From the NCBI GenBank assembly GCA_039027435.1, contig JBCCKF010000001.1, positions 62,001 through 126,000 of the forward strand: a DNA stretch of 64,000 nt. The letters are read 5' to 3'. The stretch comes from CALBPI01 sp039027435 (lineage in GTDB: Bacteria; Pseudomonadota; Gammaproteobacteria; Steroidobacterales; Woeseiaceae). Shown piece by piece: positions 59,988 to 64,000 of the stretch. The notes beneath the pieces are model-generated. The model saw only the letters and a list, made by a program, of their open reading frames with translations, ran no database searches and was not told where the DNA came from. Both the position numbers and the translations under genes were made by a program. Numbering within the stretch: the first letter of the stretch is position 1; each line of letters begins with the position of its first letter.

Positions 59988-60533
59988 ATGCGATTTTGGT
60001 CACAGGTCACCGCGGCGACGGTCATACTTGCTCTTGTGAGCGCCTGCTCAAGTCCGATCACCAACCGCAATCCAACCGGTGAGCGTTTCCCCAGTGTGGT
60101 CGGCGAGTCACTTGAAGAGCAAACCGTCGCACTGCCGGAAGATCTGTCCGGTGCCCCAGCCATTCTTCTGGTCGGCTATCTTCAGGATACCCAGTTCGAC
60201 ATCGATCGGTGGTTGCTAGGTATGTTGCAAGGCGGGGTGGACGCACGGATTCTGGAGGTACCGACGATTCCAGGCGCGATTGCATCCATGGCGTCTGGGT
60301 TCATCGACGATGGTATGCGCTCGGGTATACCTCGCGAGGATTGGAAAGTCGTCGTCACGGTATACGGTGGAGCCGCGAAACCGATCGCGGAGCTGACGGG
60401 GACTGAAAACGGCAATAACGCTCGGGTGCTCGTGCTCGATCGAAGCGGCACTATCGTCTGGTTTGACGATACGGGTTATTCAGCCCGAAAAATCCTCACA
60501 CTGTTGGAACTGCTCGAGACGATGCAGGACTAG
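59988..60533 (+). CDS. Lipoprotein with thioredoxin-like fold
   Basis: 181 residues from the ATG preceded by GGGAG. MRFWSQVTAATVILALVSAC is a lipoprotein signal with lipobox VSAC. The mature part has PTGERFPSVVG, LSGAPAILLVGYLQDTQFD and a terminal NARVLVLDRSGTIVWFDDTG, a thioredoxin-like/ATP10-like pattern, but without a CxxC. It is therefore probably not a redox enzyme. Function unknown. Convergent overlap with the next gene by four bases. Confidence 0.7.
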   Translation: MRFWSQVTAATVILALVSACSSPITNRNPTGERFPSVVGESLEEQTVALPEDLSGAPAILLVGYLQDTQFDIDRWLLGMLQGGVDARILEVPTIPGAIASMASGFIDDGMRSGIPREDWKVVVTVYGGAAKPIAELTGTENGNNARVLVLDRSGTIVWFDDTGYSARKILTLLELLETMQD

Positions 60534-61903
60534 CTTTCTTCGAACTTGGGCTGAACGTCCAGACTCGCTGCGATCTCGTCGATCGCATCACCGACGAGGT
60601 TTGCGGCAGCTTCGTCAGCGACAGGTGCCTGAACGCGGACAGTCTCGGCAAGCAGCTTCAGCTTGAATGTCTCCGAGAAGAAGAAGCGACGCGACTCGCC
60701 AGCCTCCGATCCATTGAATCCCTCTCGGACCGAGCTCAGGAAATCGCCGATCAGACTCAGGAATTTTTCGCGCGGATCCTCTGCTGCATCTACCTCCGGT
60801 GCCTCAGGCGTTGCGGCGACAGACGAATCGTCGGTATCTTCATCGGACAGCACCTCGGTTTCCGGCTCAGGCGGCTTGGATGCCACCGGTTCTGGCTGCG
60901 CTACCGCTTTCGGCTCGATATCGCCACCCGCCGCGCTGATGGGTCGATTGACGAATGGCGCGAAATCGTTGGGATTGACAGGTGAGAATGCGGGTTGCGG
61001 CGTAGCCCGTACGCCGGTCTCGATACGCTCACGAGCAAAGGTCACCGTCTGGCTTTCGAACTCGCGGAAGCGCAGCCTGACGTTGCGTAGCTGATCCGAA
61101 TCAAATCCAAAGTCCTGCGCCTCGGCGAGCGCAGCTTCGATGTCTCCGTCGAAGAAGTCCTCAGCGATCGCTGACGCTTGTTCGAAGACATCCTCGATCG
61201 CGGCAAGTTCCTCGTCATTCAGGTCTCCCTTGACGGTAATCCGAAGTCCGGAACGTTCCTTGAGCGAGACGCTGGTCTCCCGAATCTCGCCAAACTCGTT
61301 GCTGGCGAACGCGTCTTCAGCTTTGAATTTGGCAGCGTCCACGACGTTGATGCGCACAACGTCGCCCTCTTGCGTCCGAATTTGAATGTTCGATGAAGAA
61401 CGCGTACGGCTTTCGACATTGAGCACTTCCGCGGTGGAGACGCGATTGTTTTCAACCTCTGAGCCAAGCGCCCTTAGACCGGCATCAATGAGTCCGGCAA
61501 TACTGCCGATCTGGCCGACATCGGGCCGCGTTGACAGTGTGTTTCGCAAGAACGATGCAGTCTCGGATACCTGCGCCCGAAACCGCACGACAATCGACGG
61601 CGCGCGACCTGGCTGTTCGCTAACGAGCCCGCGTGCCCGACCGAGCGTCTCTGATTGAACGCCGTCGGCCGTCGCCGGGACCGTGTAGCCAGGCACAACC
61701 GGTTGCGTCCTACTGGGTTTCGAGGAGAACCTCAGATCGAGTGCCGCTCGCAATTCTTGCCGGAGCACGTCGACCGCTCGACTTTGAGTATCCGCAACTG
61801 GGCGGGGTTCGGGCGTTGTGGACGCCAGTTTCGGTGCGGTTTGCAAGCTGCTGGTCGGCGGCTTGCGCAAGATCAATCCGTTGGTCAGGTCATTGATTTC
61901 CAT
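60530..61903 (-). CDS. Acidic protein of unknown function
   Basis: 457 residues; ATG with AAGGAG eight bases upstream. No signal peptide. N-terminal 100 residues are low in order; a middle part (about 160-300) has a beta section (GDVVRINVVDAAKF, LRITVKGDLNDEELAAIEDV) and a helical acidic section (ASAIAEDFFDGDIEAALAEA). A Pro/Glu-rich linker (about 310-370) leads to a helical end. The DLNDEELxAIxxV segment recurs in uncharacterised gammaproteobacterial proteins (possibly DUF5610). Function unknown. Confidence 0.65.
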   Translation of the reverse strand: MEINDLTNGLILRKPPTSSLQTAPKLASTTPEPRPVADTQSRAVDVLRQELRAALDLRFSSKPSRTQPVVPGYTVPATADGVQSETLGRARGLVSEQPGRAPSIVVRFRAQVSETASFLRNTLSTRPDVGQIGSIAGLIDAGLRALGSEVENNRVSTAEVLNVESRTRSSSNIQIRTQEGDVVRINVVDAAKFKAEDAFASNEFGEIRETSVSLKERSGLRITVKGDLNDEELAAIEDVFEQASAIAEDFFDGDIEAALAEAQDFGFDSDQLRNVRLRFREFESQTVTFARERIETGVRATPQPAFSPVNPNDFAPFVNRPISAAGGDIEPKAVAQPEPVASKPPEPETEVLSDEDTDDSSVAATPEAPEVDAAEDPREKFLSLIGDFLSSVREGFNGSEAGESRRFFFSETFKLKLLAETVRVQAPVADEAAANLVGDAIDEIAASLDVQPKFEES

Positions 61904-62045
61904 GGTGATCGCTCCTTGTTCACCTCGGGTTGCAGCCGCGCCTCGTGCACAGACGCTGCGTTATGTCATTTCGAACCTGACTAGGGTAGCGGCCGAGACG
62001 GCCAGGACTTAACAGGAGGTAGACAACCCGTTGCTTTGGTGTGGA

Positions 62046-64000
62046 TCAGATCGCGATCGGCGATTCGATCGGTGGCAAATCAAGCTTGGCACGCTCGCGG
62101 TTTAGCTTCGCGAGGTAATCCTGGATCAACTTGCGCCCACGCGGGTCTCGATCCAGTCCGAGATTGATTAGCGTAGTGTCCAGGAACGGATGGTCATACT
62201 GACCGTCGGACAACGCGATCTCCATCTCGTTAAGCGCGCTCTCGATGTCCCCCTCAAGCGCTTTGTAGAAACCCAGACTGTAGTGCGTGTTCCCATCGTT
62301 CCTGCCGCGCGATAGTCGCGCCTTCAGGACTCTGTCCCAACAGGCCATCGTATCGGCGAATTCTTCCTGCCGCTCAAGCTCCAGATAAGCGAGCGCCGCG
62401 TAGCCGTGCGGGTATTGGAAATTCTCACACGCCGGTGCATCACCCATCTTTGGCCAAAGAGGCAGAAGACGATCGGCAATGCGCTCGTAGTCAGATGCGG
62501 TGCCTGCCATCTGAACGGCAGCGCTGTGGATCATGGGCGGCATGTTGCCCGACTCGAGGTAGGGTTGCAGGAAGTTGAGCGCCACGCCCGCATCGTTAGC
62601 GAACCCGTTGACGAACACGGAGAGTATCGGGTTACCGACCGACATCGCGCGGTCGTAATCTCGCACCACCAAACTTGAAAACCCGACTTGCATGGCCAAT
62701 GGCAGCACATTGGATGTCTGATCAAATGCGGCTTGAGCGATCTCCACCGAACGTGCCCATTCGCCCCGACGCATCTCAAGTATGGATTCGACGTAAATTG
62801 GGGAAAAATGCCCCTTAGCATCCGGGAATTGTTCTTTGAACTCCGCGAGTTCACGGTCTGCATCGTCGAATTGACCCAGCCGCGCATACGCTGCGATCAA
62901 ATTGCCTCGAATCGCCGAGCTTCGAGGATTCACTTCCTTTTGTTGCGCAAAAAGTGCGGCGCTGTCGAACACCCGATCCTGTTGACCGAGCAAGACAGCG
63001 TAGTTATTGAGGTTAATGTTGGACTGCAACTCACGCGCCTTCACATAGGCTTCTTCGGCGCCTGCGAAATCGCCGCCAAACTGGCGAAATAGTGCCACGC
63101 GCAACCAGACCGCCGCGTCGTCCGGCGCGAGCTCCATTGCACGATCGAGTAACTCTTGAGCCACCGGTAGGACATCAGCGATGGGTCGTTCGCCTTGCGC
63201 ACCCGCCGCGTTGGAATTGAGCAGTTCAACGGAAGCCAAACCTGCGTACGCGCGCGCATAAGTGGGGTCGATGTCGATTGCCTGCCGGAACAACTCCGCC
63301 GCCGCCTCGAGTCCCGGGATGGAATAGGTATCGCTCACATCGAACGCGCGCAACACGAGGTCATAAGCGGTTACCTCGGCGCGGGCCACCGCGACGACCG
63401 GCGTGTCGCCCATGATTCTTCCCCTGAGCTCAGTGAGAATCTGATTAGCGATGTCGTCCTGAATCGCAAATACGTCGTCCAGCTCTTTCTCGTAGGTCTC
63501 CGACCAGACATGAAATCCATCATCCGCCCGGATGAGCTGCGCGGTAATCCGCAACCGCTTGTCGGCTTTACGCACAGAGCCTTCGAGTACGTGCTGCACG
63601 CCCAGCAGCTCACCGATCTTCGTGACATCCGCATCGCTACCCTTGAACGAGAAGGAGGAGGTGCGACTGGCGACTTTCATGCCATCGACTTTAGCCAATA
63701 CGTTCAGAATCTCTTCGGAAAGCCCTTCAGAGAAATACTCCTGATCGCCGGTATCCGACATATCGGAAAATGGGAGTACCGCGATAGACGCCCTTTCGAT
63801 GGGCGCATTCTCTGACGGCTGGTCACCCTGTATGAAAGAGAGCAACTGGTATCCGACAAGACCCACAACCGCCACGAGCGCGACCACCACCGCCACGTCT
63901 GCGGCACCTGCTCGTGGCAACTCTGCCTCGGACACAGCATCGGGTGTTCGCTTCACGCCTTCAGGTGTGAGGTCAAACGCCCATGACAGCACCAACGCGA
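62046..64000 (-). CDS. TolB-like/TPR transmembrane protein (5' end beyond window)
   Basis: At least 650 residues; the frame remains open to the right edge and the visible start (LVLSWAFDLTPEGVKRT) is the middle of a conserved segment, so the gene is cut. A transmembrane helix (about 35-55 of the visible part) is followed by a TolB-like domain (ASIAVLPFSDMSDTGDQEYF, then VLEGSVRKADKRLRITAQLI) and many TPR repeats (about 200-600). The same architecture occurs in adenylate cyclase-like or signalling proteins whose N-terminus can carry a regulatory domain. Role unknown. Confidence 0.85.
   Translation of the reverse strand, partial: ALVLSWAFDLTPEGVKRTPDAVSEAELPRAGAADVAVVVALVAVVGLVGYQLLSFIQGDQPSENAPIERASIAVLPFSDMSDTGDQEYFSEGLSEEILNVLAKVDGMKVASRTSSFSFKGSDADVTKIGELLGVQHVLEGSVRKADKRLRITAQLIRADDGFHVWSETYEKELDDVFAIQDDIANQILTELRGRIMGDTPVVAVARAEVTAYDLVLRAFDVSDTYSIPGLEAAAELFRQAIDIDPTYARAYAGLASVELLNSNAAGAQGERPIADVLPVAQELLDRAMELAPDDAAVWLRVALFRQFGGDFAGAEEAYVKARELQSNINLNNYAVLLGQQDRVFDSAALFAQQKEVNPRSSAIRGNLIAAYARLGQFDDADRELAEFKEQFPDAKGHFSPIYVESILEMRRGEWARSVEIAQAAFDQTSNVLPLAMQVGFSSLVVRDYDRAMSVGNPILSVFVNGFANDAGVALNFLQPYLESGNMPPMIHSAAVQMAGTASDYERIADRLLPLWPKMGDAPACENFQYPHGYAALAYLELERQEEFADTMACWDRVLKARLSRGRNDGNTHYSLGFYKALEGDIESALNEMEIALSDGQYDHPFLDTTLINLGLDRDPRGRKLIQDYLAKLNRERAKLDLPPIESPIAI

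Overview
The window joins two different kinds of DNA. Positions 1 to about 23.2 kb are the right-hand part of a temperate, podovirus-like prophage; its left end lies outside the window. Positions 23.2-64 kb are a dense stretch of host chromosome. The host reads as a free-living gammaproteobacterium, probably marine: it has type IVa minor pilins, lspA-ribF-murJ, the rplU-rpmA-obgE cluster, a rimB-rimK pair, rdgC, a TonB-dependent receptor under a TPP riboswitch, and two photolyases. The exact lineage is inference.

Prophage. The layout is lambda-like. A divergent immunity region (about 18.5 kb) separates leftward cro/early/late genes from a rightward lysogeny and recombination operon. Leftward come Cro, an intrinsic terminator, a CII-like protein, HNH, a replication initiator, a DnaB-type helicase, a chain of overlapping very small genes, a NinG-like HNH protein and a Q-position regulator. 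A second terminator follows, then tail spike/fibre-like genes, small and large terminase, portal, a tail-fibre-like gene, scaffold and the start of the major capsid gene. Rightward come a short CI-like repressor, a second repressor-controlled promoter, an ERF annealing protein, a protein with heptad Ala repeats, a small protein with an SSB-like tip, an excisionase-like HTH protein and a tyrosine integrase that abuts tRNA-Thr(CGT), the probable attachment site.

Host, 23.2-32.8 kb: minor pilin operon (fimT-pilV-pilW-pilX-pilE, no pilY1), convergent lspA-ribF-murJ (no ileS between ribF and lspA), rpsT, obgE-rpmA-rplU, ispB and tRNA-Pro(CGG).

Host, 32.8-46.2 kb: a long leftward run (photolyase, FAH-family hydrolase, RimB, RimK, M14-type deacylase, amidase lipoprotein, TPR hybrid histidine kinase) diverges from a class II photolyase fused to a renalase-like FAD oxidoreductase and a DUF2256-DUF3253 protein. 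The 80-bp divergent region holds a close match to a LexA box. The first photolyase ends in a beta-clamp-binding-like peptide. Downstream, a non-coding stretch carries a strong candidate structured small RNA.

Host, 46.2-64 kb: an amidohydrolase lipoprotein, a glyoxalase II-like hydrolase, a complete thiamine-salvage operon (TPP riboswitch, TonB receptor, thiamine-binding protein, PnuT-like transporter, kinase), a YfcC-type carrier, a His-rich metal transporter, an HIBADH-family dehydrogenase, a periplasmic M24 peptidase, an ATP-grasp enzyme, rdgC, an AlkA-like glycosylase, a thioredoxin-fold-like lipoprotein, an unknown acidic protein and a TolB-like/TPR membrane protein cut by the window end.
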